Assembly: GCF_000243135.2 (NCBI RefSeq)
Contig: NC_019903.1
Coordinates: 3,560,450 to 3,624,449 of the forward strand
DNA length: 64,000 bases
DNA from: Desulfitobacterium dichloroeliminans LMG P-21439
Lineage (GTDB): Bacteria; Bacillota; Desulfitobacteriia; Desulfitobacteriales; Desulfitobacteriaceae
Reading direction: 5' to 3'
Part shown: in pieces, positions 11,832 to 20,083 of the stretch
How positions within the stretch are numbered: position 1 is the stretch's first letter
Layout of the letters: every line of letters begins with the position of its first letter
Program-made: the position numbers and the translations under genes
The notes under the pieces: model-generated
Databases searched by the model: none
Told to the model about the DNA's origin: nothing
The model's input: only the letters and a program-made list of their open reading frames with translations

Positions 11832-13082
11832 TTATAGATCGCTAAAGTCCAAGGTGGCAAAATAATCATCCAGAGTCTCAGCCCGGCGAATTATTCTCAC
11901 ACTACCGTCAGGCTGCAGCAACAATTCTGCATGACGAAGCTTACCGTTATAGTTAAAACCCATCGCATGCCCGTGGGCACCTGTATCATGGATGACAATA
12001 ATATCTCCAATATCCACTCGAGGGAGTTCACGATCCACAGCAAACTTATCGTTATTCTCACATAGGGCACCTGCCACATCGTAGATATGATCTCTGGGTA
12101 GATCCTCTTTTCCCACAACGGAAATATGATGATAGGCTCCATACATACCTGGACGCATAAGGTCCGACATGCTGGCATCCACACCCACATAATCCTTATA
12201 AATCTGCTTCTTATGCAATACCCGTGTTACCAGATAACCATAGGGTCCTGTCACCATCCGCCCGCATTCCAAACAAATGCGCAAGGGATCTAAGTCATTG
12301 GGGATAATCCTTTCTTCGTAAGCTTTCCGTACCCCCTCGCCGATATACCCCAAATCAACTGGTTCTTGCTCAGGACGATAGGGGATGCCAATACCGCCAC
12401 CAAAGTTTACAAACTCCAAACGGATACCCAACTTCTCTTTCAATTCAATCGCTAAGTCAAACATCATTTCTGCTGTCTCAATAAAAAATTCTGGCTTGAG
12501 TTCGTTCGAAATAATCATGGTATGCAGGCCAAAACGCTTCGCACCCTTATCACGAACAATTTTATAAGCTTGGAACAATTGCTCCTTCGTCAAGCCATAC
12601 TTGGAGTCCTCGGGATTCCCAATAATAGCATTACCTGCTCGTAATGACCCGGGGTTATAGCGGAAAGAAATCACTTCCGGTATACCCGCATGCTTTTCCA
12701 GATAATCAATGTGGGTGATGTCGTCTAGGTTAATAATCGCCCATAATTCCCTAGCCTTTATATATTCTTCAGCGGGAGTGTTATTGGAGGTGAACATGAT
12801 ATTCTCCTCAGTAATTCTAGCCGCCTCAGCTAAAATCAGCTCAGCCATGGAACTGCAATCTGCTCCAAAGCCTTCTTCCCGGAGAATTTTGAGGATATGT
12901 GGATTGGGGAGAGCCTTCACTGCAAAGTACTCTTTAAACTCTGGAGCCCAAGCAAAAGCTGCCTGTAGTCTCCGGGCATTTAGTCGAATGGCCTGCTCGT
13001 CATAAATATGAAAAGGCGTGCCAAACTGCTGGATAATCTTCATTAACTGTTCTTGGGAAAAAGGCAAATTCTTCACTGCCAT
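11832..13082 (-). CDS. lysA: Diaminopimelate decarboxylase
   Basis: Last step of lysine synthesis: meso-diaminopimelate to lysine plus CO2. The 416-residue alanine-racemase-fold PLP enzyme has the Schiff-base lysine in EYFAVKALPNPH and the glycine-rich phosphate site in FVNFGGGIGIPY. The substrate-binding ECGRMVTGPYG and the dimer-interface catalytic cysteine in GALCENNDKFA are also present. The ATG at 13082 lies behind AGGAGGGTTGTCAG. The long leader (13083-13455) carries a lysine riboswitch and terminator, so lysine should repress expression by premature termination. This independently supports a lysine rather than arginine or ornithine role. Confidence 0.95.
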   Translation of the reverse strand: MAVKNLPFSQEQLMKIIQQFGTPFHIYDEQAIRLNARRLQAAFAWAPEFKEYFAVKALPNPHILKILREEGFGADCSSMAELILAEAARITEENIMFTSNNTPAEEYIKARELWAIINLDDITHIDYLEKHAGIPEVISFRYNPGSLRAGNAIIGNPEDSKYGLTKEQLFQAYKIVRDKGAKRFGLHTMIISNELKPEFFIETAEMMFDLAIELKEKLGIRLEFVNFGGGIGIPYRPEQEPVDLGYIGEGVRKAYEERIIPNDLDPLRICLECGRMVTGPYGYLVTRVLHKKQIYKDYVGVDASMSDLMRPGMYGAYHHISVVGKEDLPRDHIYDVAGALCENNDKFAVDRELPRVDIGDIIVIHDTGAHGHAMGFNYNGKLRHAELLLQPDGSVRIIRRAETLDDYFATLDFSDL

Positions 13083-13215
13083 CTGACAACCCTCCTAGTC
13101 TTAGTATATGGGCGTTACTACATTGTTACCTATGATAGATGAGCTACTCGAACTAGACAGGATTTTTCACTTCATCAAGTCGTGTAGCCTTAGCTGCATG
13201 GGAGTCTGATAGTGC

Positions 13216-13244
13216 AAAAAAAGGTTACGAGTCCGCTCGTAACC
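13216..13244 (-). terminator. Riboswitch expression-platform terminator of lysA leader
   Basis: Perfect stem GGTTACGAG/CTCGTAACC (13244-13236 with 13231-13223), loop CGGA, followed on the minus strand by TTTTTTTGC. It sits 44 bases after the lysine aptamer and 134 bases before the lysA start, as expected for a transcription-attenuating riboswitch. Confidence 0.9.
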
Positions 13245-13287
13245 GTTTCTAAAGGTAAAAGGATTCGCTTTCACCTCTAACTTCACG

Positions 13288-13455
13288 AGATAGCACTCCA
13301 CCGAGATTCCGGTGACAGTCTTACATTTTTTCAATGGAAGACCAGCAAAAGGTCCTTTATCCTTGACCCTATGCTTCGGCAATGATTCCTTTCATTACCC
13401 GTCATAGCCTGGCCTGCTCGGGGTAATTACTCTTAATTCACTGCACCTCTATCAT
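13288..13455 (-). promoter_or_regulatory. Lysine riboswitch (L-box) aptamer
   Basis: Reading the minus strand, the conserved L-box elements appear in order: GATAGAGGTGC opening P1, then AGTA, AAAGGAATCATTGCCGAAG, then GGGTC...GGACC (P4-like arm), then ACTGTCACCGG...CGGTGGAGTGCTATC closing P1 (GATAG with CTATC). This is the established lysine aptamer pattern. It precedes a strong terminator and lysA. A 71-codon open frame across it (13167-13382) is an artefact. Confidence 0.93.
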
Positions 13456-13518
13456 TTAATTTATGAATTATCTCTATATTATGGAACAAGACTCATCAAC
13501 TGTCAATAGCATTCAGCG

Positions 13519-14322
13519 TTAATTCAATAATAGGAGAATTGGTTCGCTAACCGATGTTAAGCCGATGATCAGAAGCAGTCCGTAAACAACTTTCTTAAAT
13601 TGATCTTCATTGATTCGTTTTCTAACAGGCTGCCCAATTAGATAGCCCAGGGCAATAGCCAGCATCATGCTAAACAGCAAGACAGCAAAGGGGAAATCAA
13701 AATTCCCATCAAAAAGAACTGACTTGGAGACCGTTGTCACGGCATATTGCAAAAAGAAAAAGTTGACAGTCGTGGCTTGGAAAGCATCCTTTTTCAGATG
13801 ATTTATAAGCAGCGCTACGATAGGAGGCCCGGGAATAGCTGCCAAGCCGTTAAGAAGTCCCGAAGAGAAGGCAACGAGTATAAATAAGATGGAAAAGGTC
13901 TTGAGGCCTTGATCTACTCCTTCCGATTCGTCTACAGCAACAACTTCCGAAGGAGACGCTTTAATTCTAAACCACTGCCACCCTACATAGCCTATGAGGA
14001 CACTACCTACGATTCCCTTAATATATAGCCCGTTCATATACTCACTTAATATAACACCCAGGGCGAGACCCGGAATACTGAAAAATAATAGACGGAAAAT
14101 CAAATCCCAGCGAGCTAAGTGACGCATTTGAACCCCTTGCAAGGCAGACGATAGCATCGATAAGATCATTCCCGCTATGAGTGCTTGTTGACTTGGTAAG
14201 ATAAATAAGAGAAGAGGAACTGCAATCAGTCCGAAGCCAAAACCAGTTAAGACTTGAGTGAAGGTCGCACAGAAAACAATTCCGAACATCATCAGCCATA
14301 ATTCTAAGGATAACAACTCCAA
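13519..14322 (-). CDS. TauE/SafE-family membrane permease
   Basis: About 267 residues with eight or so hydrophobic segments in two halves, typical of the TauE/SafE (DUF81) family. The family conserved feature is visible as FTQVLTGFGFGLIAVPLLL in the first half and FSSGLLNGLAAIPGPPIVALL in the second. Members export or import small sulfur-containing anions such as sulfite or sulfoacetate, or other organic anions; the substrate here is unknown. I prefer the TTG at 14322, five bases after AAGAAGGTG; an ATG at 14373 would add 17 residues. It is divergent from ybaK and stands alone. Confidence 0.8.
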   Translation of the reverse strand: MELLSLELWLMMFGIVFCATFTQVLTGFGFGLIAVPLLLFILPSQQALIAGMILSMLSSALQGVQMRHLARWDLIFRLLFFSIPGLALGVILSEYMNGLYIKGIVGSVLIGYVGWQWFRIKASPSEVVAVDESEGVDQGLKTFSILFILVAFSSGLLNGLAAIPGPPIVALLINHLKKDAFQATTVNFFFLQYAVTTVSKSVLFDGNFDFPFAVLLFSMMLAIALGYLIGQPVRKRINEDQFKKVVYGLLLIIGLTSVSEPILLLLN

Positions 14323-14488
14323 ATCAACACCTTCTTCAACCCAGATAACTTTTTTGATTATCGTAGCTATCATAACGAGAAATGGTTAGCTTGTCTAGTC
14401 GAAGGTCACTCATCACTTGACAACCATCCACAGCTTTTCCTATAGTAAGTGCAGAAGATTTTTTTCCATTAAAAGAAAGGTGAAATGT

Positions 14489-14977
14489 ATGGCCCAGAAA
14501 ACCAATGCCGCTCGGATTCTCGACCAAGCCCGCATACCTTATGAACTGATGCCTTATGAAGTGGATGAAGCGGACCTCTCTGCCACCACTGTTGCCCAGA
14601 AGGTTGGCATGCCTCCAGAGCTAATCTATAAAACACTCGTCACACGAGGGGATAAAACAGGTATTCTTGTGGCTTGCATCCCTGCTCATTATGAGCTTAA
14701 TCTTAAAGCTTTAGCGCAGGTTAGTGGCAACAAAAAGGTTGAAGTTGTTGCACTCAAAGAAGTACAGCCTTTGACCGGTTATATCCGAGGTGGTGTATCA
14801 CCCTTAGGTACCAAGAAGAAGTATCCCGTATTTTTTCAGGAAGATATCTTGATGCACGAGAAAATCGCCATCAGCGCAGGGACACGGGGACTGCAAATCT
14901 ATGTTCGCGCCCAAGATTTGCTTAAAGCCACACAAGGACAAGTAGGTGCAATTGCGCATTTTGCTACTTTAGACTAA
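14489..14977 (+). CDS. ybaK: YbaK/EbsC-type Cys-tRNA(Pro) deacylase
   Basis: Editing-domain protein that hydrolyses mischarged Cys-tRNA(Pro) in trans. The 162-residue length and sequence fit the YbaK family: an N-terminal NAARILDQARIPYELMPYEV, the conserved lysine in PPELIYKTLVTRGD, and the conserved GYIRGGVSPLGTKKKYPVFF. The ATG at 14489 is preceded by AAAGGTGAAATGT; the longer open frame (from 14417) lacks a site. It is followed 40 bases later by a 51-codon gene on the same strand. Confidence in the family is high; the exact editing substrate is by homology only. Confidence 0.9.
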   Translation: MAQKTNAARILDQARIPYELMPYEVDEADLSATTVAQKVGMPPELIYKTLVTRGDKTGILVACIPAHYELNLKALAQVSGNKKVEVVALKEVQPLTGYIRGGVSPLGTKKKYPVFFQEDILMHEKIAISAGTRGLQIYVRAQDLLKATQGQVGAIAHFATLD

Positions 14978-15017
14978 ATAAAAGCTGTAGAGCAGTACCT
15001 AAGGGGAGGATAGTGCA

Positions 15018-15173
15018 ATGAAGGTTAAGATCATCCAAGCCTTTCGGCAAGGTGGACTGGAAAAGAAACTAAACCACTTTTTGCAAGAGAATGAGGGCAA
15101 GATTGAAATTCTTGAGATTCAATGGAAAGCCTTCTTGGAGCATTACGTTCTGATCCTCTATAAAGAGAAATAA
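15018..15173 (+). CDS. Very small protein, Cse60-like (51 residues)
   Basis: ATG at 15018 behind a strong AGGGGAGGATAGTGCA site; stop TAA at 15171-15173. The 51-residue product starts MKVKIIQAFRQGGLEKKLNHFL and ends LYKEK. It has the pattern of a strand, a charged helix (LEKKLNHFLQENEGK) and two strands (IEILEIQW, HYVLILY), with no cysteines. This layout resembles the sporulation protein Cse60 family (short, beginning with a KVK strand and a DLEKQ-like helix), but the likeness is weak and from memory. It lies between ybaK and a strong terminator, so it is probably cotranscribed with ybaK. Confidence 0.6.
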   Translation: MKVKIIQAFRQGGLEKKLNHFLQENEGKIEILEIQWKAFLEHYVLILYKEK

Positions 15174-15183
15174 GAATGCACAA

Positions 15184-15232
15184 AGAGGCGTTGCCTCACG
15201 AAGAATCCTTCGTGGGCAACGCCTCTTCTATT
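15184..15232 (+). terminator. Strong bidirectional terminator
   Basis: Stem AGAGGCGTTGCC/GGCAACGCCTCT (15184-15195 with 15115-equivalent arm 15215-15226), inner helix CACGAAG/CTTCGTG, then TCTATTT. It ends the ybaK unit on the plus strand and can end glnS on the minus strand, where TTTG follows. Confidence 0.85.
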
Positions 15233-15290
15233 TCCATTGAAGTTCAATGAGTTACACCGACTATCCCATATTAATGCTCACATTGCCGCC

Positions 15291-16949
15291 TTATTTGATG
15301 ACAAAGGAGCTCTTCAGAGAAACAATTAGGTTAAACACTAACTTTTCAGGAGTCGTATATTTTGGATCAACGTTAAAGTAACCATGACGGGGGAATTGGA
15401 ACTTATCCTGTGGTCTTGCCGCTCTCATATGGGGTTCGACAAATCCTTGTAAGATTTCCAAAGAGTTGGGGTTGAGATAATCCAAGAAGGTTTTCCCTTC
15501 CTCTTCTTCCCTATCATCAAGGATTAACGCATCATAAAGGCGAAACTCAGCAGGAACTGCCTGAGTAGCTTCTACCCAATGAATAGTTCCCTTTACCTTA
15601 CGCCCGGTGAATCCGGTGCCACTTTTAGTTTCCGGATCATAAGTACAATGAATCTCTACAATAGTACCCACTTCATCCTTAATGACCTCTTCACACTTAA
15701 TGAAGTAAGCATCAATTAAGCGCACCTCGTTACCCGGATAAAGTCGATGGTATTTTGGCGGAGGTGTTTCCATAAAATCATCTTGTTCTATGAAGATTTC
15801 GCGAGAGAAAGGAATCTGGCGTTTGCCCATCTCTGGATTCTCTTTATTATTATCGGCATCCAGCATCTCCACTTGACCCTCTGGGTAATTGGTGATGACG
15901 ATTTTCAAGGGTCTGATCACCGCCATGGGTCGAGGTACTCTGAGCTTCAGGTCCTCACGAATAAAGTGCTCCAACATTTTTGAATCAACTAAACTTTCTG
16001 ATCTGGCCACACCGATGGCTTGAGCAAAGGCACGAATGGCCTCTGGGGTATAGCCCCGACGTCGCAATCCTGAGATGGTCGGCATCCTAGGATCATCCCA
16101 CCCATCCACAACTTTCTCATCCACCAGCTGTTTTAGTTTACGCTTGCTCATAACTGTATTGGTCATATTCAAGCGGGCAAATTCATATTGATGCGGGGTA
16201 TTTTCCATCTCACATTCCCTTACCACCCAGTCATAGAGAGGACGATGATCCTCAAACTCTAAGGTGCAAATGGAATGAGTTATTCCTTCGATAGCGTCTT
16301 CCAAAGGATGGGCAAAATCGTACATGGGATAAATACACCAGGTATCCCCTGTATTATGATGGCTTGCATGGGCAATCCGATACAACGCCGGATCACGCAG
16401 GTTGATATTCGGTGAGGACATATCAATTTTCGCCCGCAGAATCTTTTCTCCGTCCTTAAATTCTCCTTGCCTCATTCTTGCAAATAGGTCGAGGTTCTCT
16501 TCCACGCTTCGGTTCCGATAAGGACTTTCTTGACCAGCTTCCGTCAGGGTACCACGGCTTTTACGCATCTCTTCAGCTGTTAAATCGCAAACATAAGCCT
16601 TACCCTTCTTAATCAAGAGCACTGCCCTTTTATGCATCTCCTCAAAATAATCAGAGGCGAAGAAAAGATTATCCCATTCAAATCCCAGCCACTTTACATC
16701 TTCTTTAATTGACTCGACGTATTCCGTATCTTCCTTGACCGGGTTAGTATCATCAAAACGCAAGTTTGTTTTCCCTTTAAATTCGTCACCCAAGCCAAAA
16801 TTTAAACAGATGGATTTTGCATGTCCAATATGTAAATACCCATTAGGTTCGGGGGGGAACCGTGTATAGATATGATCTACTTTTCCTGACCGCAGATCCT
16901 CAAGAATTATATGACGTAGAAAATTGGAAGATTTGTTTTCGTTGTCCAT
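15291..16949 (-). CDS. glnS: Glutaminyl-tRNA synthetase
   Basis: Class Ic synthetase, 552 residues. The HIGH motif is intact ([15 protein letters not shown], about H40-H43), the KMSKS counterpart is [13 protein letters not shown], and the GlnRS-specific RFDDTNP and two C-terminal anticodon-binding beta-barrels are present ([22 protein letters not shown] near the end). Most Firmicutes lack GlnRS and make Gln-tRNA through GatCAB, so this gene is probably an ancient transfer from a proteobacterial-type source. The ATG at 16949 lies after GGAAAGGTTGATATCC. It sits 34 bases after the rnk-like gene in the same direction. Confidence 0.95.
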   Translation of the reverse strand: MDNENKSSNFLRHIILEDLRSGKVDHIYTRFPPEPNGYLHIGHAKSICLNFGLGDEFKGKTNLRFDDTNPVKEDTEYVESIKEDVKWLGFEWDNLFFASDYFEEMHKRAVLLIKKGKAYVCDLTAEEMRKSRGTLTEAGQESPYRNRSVEENLDLFARMRQGEFKDGEKILRAKIDMSSPNINLRDPALYRIAHASHHNTGDTWCIYPMYDFAHPLEDAIEGITHSICTLEFEDHRPLYDWVVRECEMENTPHQYEFARLNMTNTVMSKRKLKQLVDEKVVDGWDDPRMPTISGLRRRGYTPEAIRAFAQAIGVARSESLVDSKMLEHFIREDLKLRVPRPMAVIRPLKIVITNYPEGQVEMLDADNNKENPEMGKRQIPFSREIFIEQDDFMETPPPKYHRLYPGNEVRLIDAYFIKCEEVIKDEVGTIVEIHCTYDPETKSGTGFTGRKVKGTIHWVEATQAVPAEFRLYDALILDDREEEEGKTFLDYLNPNSLEILQGFVEPHMRAARPQDKFQFPRHGYFNVDPKYTTPEKLVFNLIVSLKSSFVIK

Positions 16950-16983
16950 GGATATCAACCTTTCCTGTAGAATGTTCTAAGGC

Positions 16984-17400
16984 CTATAAATCATAGTCTC
17001 CGGCAGCCTCAGGTTGATAAACAATCTTTTCGACTTTGAGGCGAACCACGCCATCAGGGACTTTCCAGTCAATGGTATCCCCTTGACGATAACCAAGTAT
17101 AGCTGTCCCTACAGGGGCAAGGACGGAAATCTTATCCTCCAATAAATCAGCATCCTCAGGATAAACCAAGGTATATGTAGTTTCTTCTCCTGACTCCATA
17201 TCCTTAAGCATTACTTGGGTATTCATAGTAATGGCATCACGAGGAATTTCTGCAGAGGATACCACATCCGCATTATTCAATTCCTGCTCAAGATTTTTTA
17301 GGTAATCCTGGTTTTTAGCGCTGCCAAACTCTCTCTCCTTATTGATAAGTTTTAAGAGACGCTCCTGATCAACGGCTGTGATACTAATTTTCCTTCTCAT
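16984..17400 (-). CDS. rnk: Rnk-type GreA/GreB C-domain regulator
   Basis: A 138-residue protein of the Rnk family: a short N-terminal helical region (about residues 1-55) and a C-terminal FKBP-like GreA/GreB domain with MNTQVMLKD, LVYPEDAD and APVGTAILGYRQGDTI. The terminal VYQPEAAGDYDL is the Rnk hallmark. Rnk binds RNA polymerase in the secondary channel region without the long Gre coiled coil, and was first named regulator of nucleoside diphosphate kinase. The ATG at 17400 is behind GGAAGGTTCAGGAGAA; the upstream open frame was rejected. It is upstream of glnS in a likely two-gene operon. Confidence 0.85.
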   Translation of the reverse strand: MRRKISITAVDQERLLKLINKEREFGSAKNQDYLKNLEQELNNADVVSSAEIPRDAITMNTQVMLKDMESGEETTYTLVYPEDADLLEDKISVLAPVGTAILGYRQGDTIDWKVPDGVVRLKVEKIVYQPEAAGDYDL

Positions 17401-17675
17401 TTCTCCTGAACCTTCCTTTTCTTGTGATAAATATAGAGCGACTATCGCCAGATAGCCGCTAATAATGGTTATGAATTTCGAAAAAAAGGGATTACACACT
17501 GTCCTTAGTATATACTATTTCCTAAAATAAGTAAATATCTGTAGTCGCAATATCTACTTCCTCTATGCTACCTCCATGGTTTATTGGCATCCTTCTGTGG
17601 ATTTCAGGCAAGTCATCGAGTTAGGATGCACTCGAAAAATTATTTTTTACTTACAGCTCTTCTTCTTAAAATATC

Positions 17676-17704
17676 TTGAATAAAATGGATAGTTTATTTA
17701 TAAT
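17676..17704 (+). promoter_or_regulatory. Sigma-A promoter of the glycine riboswitch/AGCS transcript
   Basis: TTGAAT (17676-17681), 17-base spacer, TATAAT (17699-17704), about 65 bases before the first aptamer. The spacing is ideal and the -10 perfect. Confidence 0.75.
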
Positions 17705-17769
17705 AATAAATATCTCCTTAAAGATGCTGAACAAATCAGAAAAGTCAGATAATCATTAACTTAATATTT

Positions 17770-17945
17770 GCTGGATGAGATTTACGGGAGAAGGGCTCAC
17801 GCCCGCCGAAGAAGCAAAACTTTCAGGTGACAGGAACCTGTCGAAGACCGGAAATTGACAGCACTCTGGAGAGACTCAATTAAGGGCGCCGAAGGGGCAA
17901 TACAATGATGTGTTGTAAATCTCTCAGGCAAAAGGACAGAGGTTA
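17770..17945 (+). promoter_or_regulatory. Tandem glycine riboswitch
   Basis: Two consecutive glycine aptamers. The second (about 17862-17943) is canonical: CTCTGGAGAG, GGGCGCCGAAGGGGCAA, then AATCTCTCAGGCAAAAGGACAGAG. The first (about 17775-17852) is a variant with CGCCGAAGAAGCAAAAC, TTTCAGGT, an extra hairpin GACAGGAACCTGTC replacing the usual short loop, and AAGACCGG. A terminator follows at 18001. The pattern is established for glycine sensing; control of a transporter suggests glycine turns the gene down, but the direction is inference. Confidence 0.93.
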
Positions 17946-18000
17946 ACTAGGGATTGCTATTAAGCATTCTCCTATTTTGCACCCATCATCCGCCTACTCA

Positions 18001-18030
18001 GAGTCAATCACTACGATTGGCTCTTTTTTA
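18001..18030 (+). terminator. Expression-platform terminator of glycine riboswitch
   Basis: GAGTCAATC/GATTGGCTC (18001-18009 with 18015-18023; one G-U pair), loop ACTAC, then TTTTTT. Placed 55 bases after aptamer 2 and 69 bases before the AGCS gene. Confidence 0.85.
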
Positions 18031-18098
18031 TATAGAAAGCGCAACCCCGTTTGGTGGTTGCAGGGGCAGATACCTAGATTAAAGGAGGAGAAAAAACT

Positions 18099-19481
18099 AT
18101 GGAGGCCTTGCATAACTTTATCATCTGGTTGAACGGCTACCTCTGGGGACCACCGATTCTTGTTTTGCTGTTTGGTACGCACTTATTCCTCACCTTCCGT
18201 ACTCGTTTCATACAGAGGTATATTTTCAAAGGGATTAAACTTTCTCTCACGAAGGACCCAGATGCTGCTGGAGATGTCAGCCAATTCGGGGCCCTGACGA
18301 CTGCTCTGGCGGCAACCATCGGTACCGGTAATATCGTCGGCGTAGCAACGGCAGTTGCCCTGGGTGGCCCCGGCGCTGTGCTTTGGTGCTGGCTGACTGG
18401 GGTATTCGGTATTGCCACCAAATATGGCGAGGCCTTACTTGCTGTAAAATATCGGGTCAAAACATCGGATGGCACTATGCTCGGCGGTCCTATGTATGCC
18501 CTAGAAAGAGGCCTGGGCATGAAATGGCTCGCGGTTCTGTTCAGCATCTTTACATCCATTGCTGCCTTTGGTATTGGTAATATGACTCAAGCTAATTCTA
18601 TCTCCGGTATGCTGGATAACCAATTCCAGATCAATCCCATTATTACGGGCATTTTCTTAGCTTCCCTGACAGGAATTGTCATCATTGGCGGGGTAAAATC
18701 CATCGCTCGCGTCTGTGAAAAGTTCGTCCCCTTTATGGCGATTGCCTACGTCCTAGGTTGTATCATCATTCTGATTATGAATTCCCAATACGTATGGCCT
18801 GCCGTTACTTTGATTTGTGAATCCGCCTTTACTCCGACCGCTGCCGGCGGCGGCTTCGTCGGTGCCAGTGTCATCATGGCCGCTCGTTATGGTATCGCCC
18901 GCGGTCTTTTCTCTAATGAATCCGGTTTAGGTTCCGCTCCCATCGTGGCCGCAGCTGCTCAAACGAGAAACCCAGTTCGTCAAGCTCTCGTCTCGGCTAC
19001 GGGAACCTTTTGGGATACCGTTGTCGTGTGCTTAATGACCGGTCTGGTTGTCGTCAGCAGTATCATCAAAAATCCAACCGCTGCAGAAGGGTTAAAGGGT
19101 GGCGATTTAACAACGATGGCCTTTAATGAGATTCCTGTCGTTGGTTCAATCGTTTTAACCTTTGGACTCTTAACCTTCGTATTTTCGACAATCCTCGGTT
19201 GGTCTTATTATGGTGAACGAGCCGTTGAATACCTCTTGGGCAAAAAGGGTATTCTTCCTTATCGCCTTCTCTGGGTACTAGCCGTCTTCCTGGGCTCGAT
19301 TGTCACCCTCCAATTCGTCTGGGATCTTGCTGATGCCATGAACGCAATGATGGCCATTCCAAACCTTATAGCCCTCTTGCTTTTAAGCGGTGTGATTGTA
19401 TCAGAGACGAAGAAGTATCTCTGGGAAGATTGTTTGGATGAAATCTCAAAGGAGCCTATCCCTGTCATCGAGAATAAATAA
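18099..19481 (+). CDS. Sodium:alanine/glycine symporter (AGCS family)
   Basis: Inner-membrane sodium- or proton-coupled carrier for alanine or glycine, 460 residues with about ten hydrophobic segments. The AGCS signature is clear: FGALTTALAATIGTGNIVGVATA near residue 65, then GGPGAVLWCWLTGVFG, GGPMYALERGLG, and FSNESGLGSAPIVAAAAQT. The ATG follows AAAGGAGGAGAAAAAACT. Because its leader carries a tandem glycine riboswitch and terminator, glycine is the likely physiological substrate, though family members often take alanine too. It is monocistronic, running from its own promoter to the hairpin at 19512. It is one of few plus-strand genes here. Confidence 0.93.
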   Translation: MEALHNFIIWLNGYLWGPPILVLLFGTHLFLTFRTRFIQRYIFKGIKLSLTKDPDAAGDVSQFGALTTALAATIGTGNIVGVATAVALGGPGAVLWCWLTGVFGIATKYGEALLAVKYRVKTSDGTMLGGPMYALERGLGMKWLAVLFSIFTSIAAFGIGNMTQANSISGMLDNQFQINPIITGIFLASLTGIVIIGGVKSIARVCEKFVPFMAIAYVLGCIIILIMNSQYVWPAVTLICESAFTPTAAGGGFVGASVIMAARYGIARGLFSNESGLGSAPIVAAAAQTRNPVRQALVSATGTFWDTVVVCLMTGLVVVSSIIKNPTAAEGLKGGDLTTMAFNEIPVVGSIVLTFGLLTFVFSTILGWSYYGERAVEYLLGKKGILPYRLLWVLAVFLGSIVTLQFVWDLADAMNAMMAIPNLIALLLLSGVIVSETKKYLWEDCLDEISKEPIPVIENK

Positions 19482-19511
19482 TCACTGAAAATAGTTCTGA
19501 TTCTAACAAAG

Positions 19512-19555
19512 AAGGGTCCTGATTTACCTAGTGTAAATCAGGACCCTTTCGCTTT
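19512..19555 (+). terminator. Strong terminator after AGCS transporter
   Basis: Perfect 16-bp stem (19512-19527 with 19533-19548; core GGGTCCTGATTTAC), loop CTAGT, then TTCGCTTTT. Likely serves the convergent glyoxalase-like gene also, with CTTTGTT on the minus side. Confidence 0.88.
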
Positions 19556-19589
19556 TAATTCTCCATCGGTGAGGTCAGACAATTGCTCA

Positions 19590-19964
19590 TTAGGTCTTGG
19601 AACCCGGCAAAATCTCTAGCCAATAATTGTCGGGATCGTTAATAAAATATATCCCCATCGCTTCATTTTCGTAACAGATGCAGCCCATCTTTTGATGATG
19701 CTCATGAGCAGCTTCGTAATCATCCACCATGAGGGCGAGATGAAATTCATTTTCACCAAGATTATAGGGTTCATTCCGGTCTCTTAGCCAAGTAAGTTCC
19801 AGGGTATGGGTACTTACTCCGTCACCTAAGTAGACGAGGATAAATTCACCGCTTTCCGGGGCAATTCTCCTTACTTCCTTGAATCCTAGGGCTTCTTGAT
19901 AGAAAGCTAGGCTTTTCTCGAGATTCAGCACATTAAAATTATTGTGGGTAAATTTAAACTTCAT
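19590..19964 (-). CDS. Glyoxalase/VOC-family protein (lactoylglutathione lyase-like)
   Basis: A 124-residue protein with the paired beta-alpha-beta-beta-beta modules of the vicinal oxygen chelate fold. Motifs resemble glyoxalase I: FTHNNFNVLNLEKSLAFYQEALGF, HTLELTW, EFHLALMVDD and a terminal DPDNYWLEILP. The His in FTHNN, Glu in LELT, His in EFHLAL and Glu in WLEI are in the right places to bind a divalent metal. It may detoxify methylglyoxal with a thiol, but substrate specificity cannot be read from sequence. The ATG is behind GGGGGATTATGCT. It is a single gene convergent with the AGCS unit. Confidence 0.85.
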   Translation of the reverse strand: MKFKFTHNNFNVLNLEKSLAFYQEALGFKEVRRIAPESGEFILVYLGDGVSTHTLELTWLRDRNEPYNLGENEFHLALMVDDYEAAHEHHQKMGCICYENEAMGIYFINDPDNYWLEILPGSKT

Positions 19965-20083
19965 AGCATAATCCCCCTTTTTTCATGTTGACTTATCTTC
20001 ATATTGCACCCTCATCCATAGTGTAGTAATTTTTAAGAGAGAACACAAACATCTTTTTAATATCTAAGGAACGGAGGCGTCTC

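Noticed and set aside
13167..13382. 71-codon minus-strand open frame
   Set aside because: It runs through the conserved core of the lysine riboswitch and terminator; no ribosome site.
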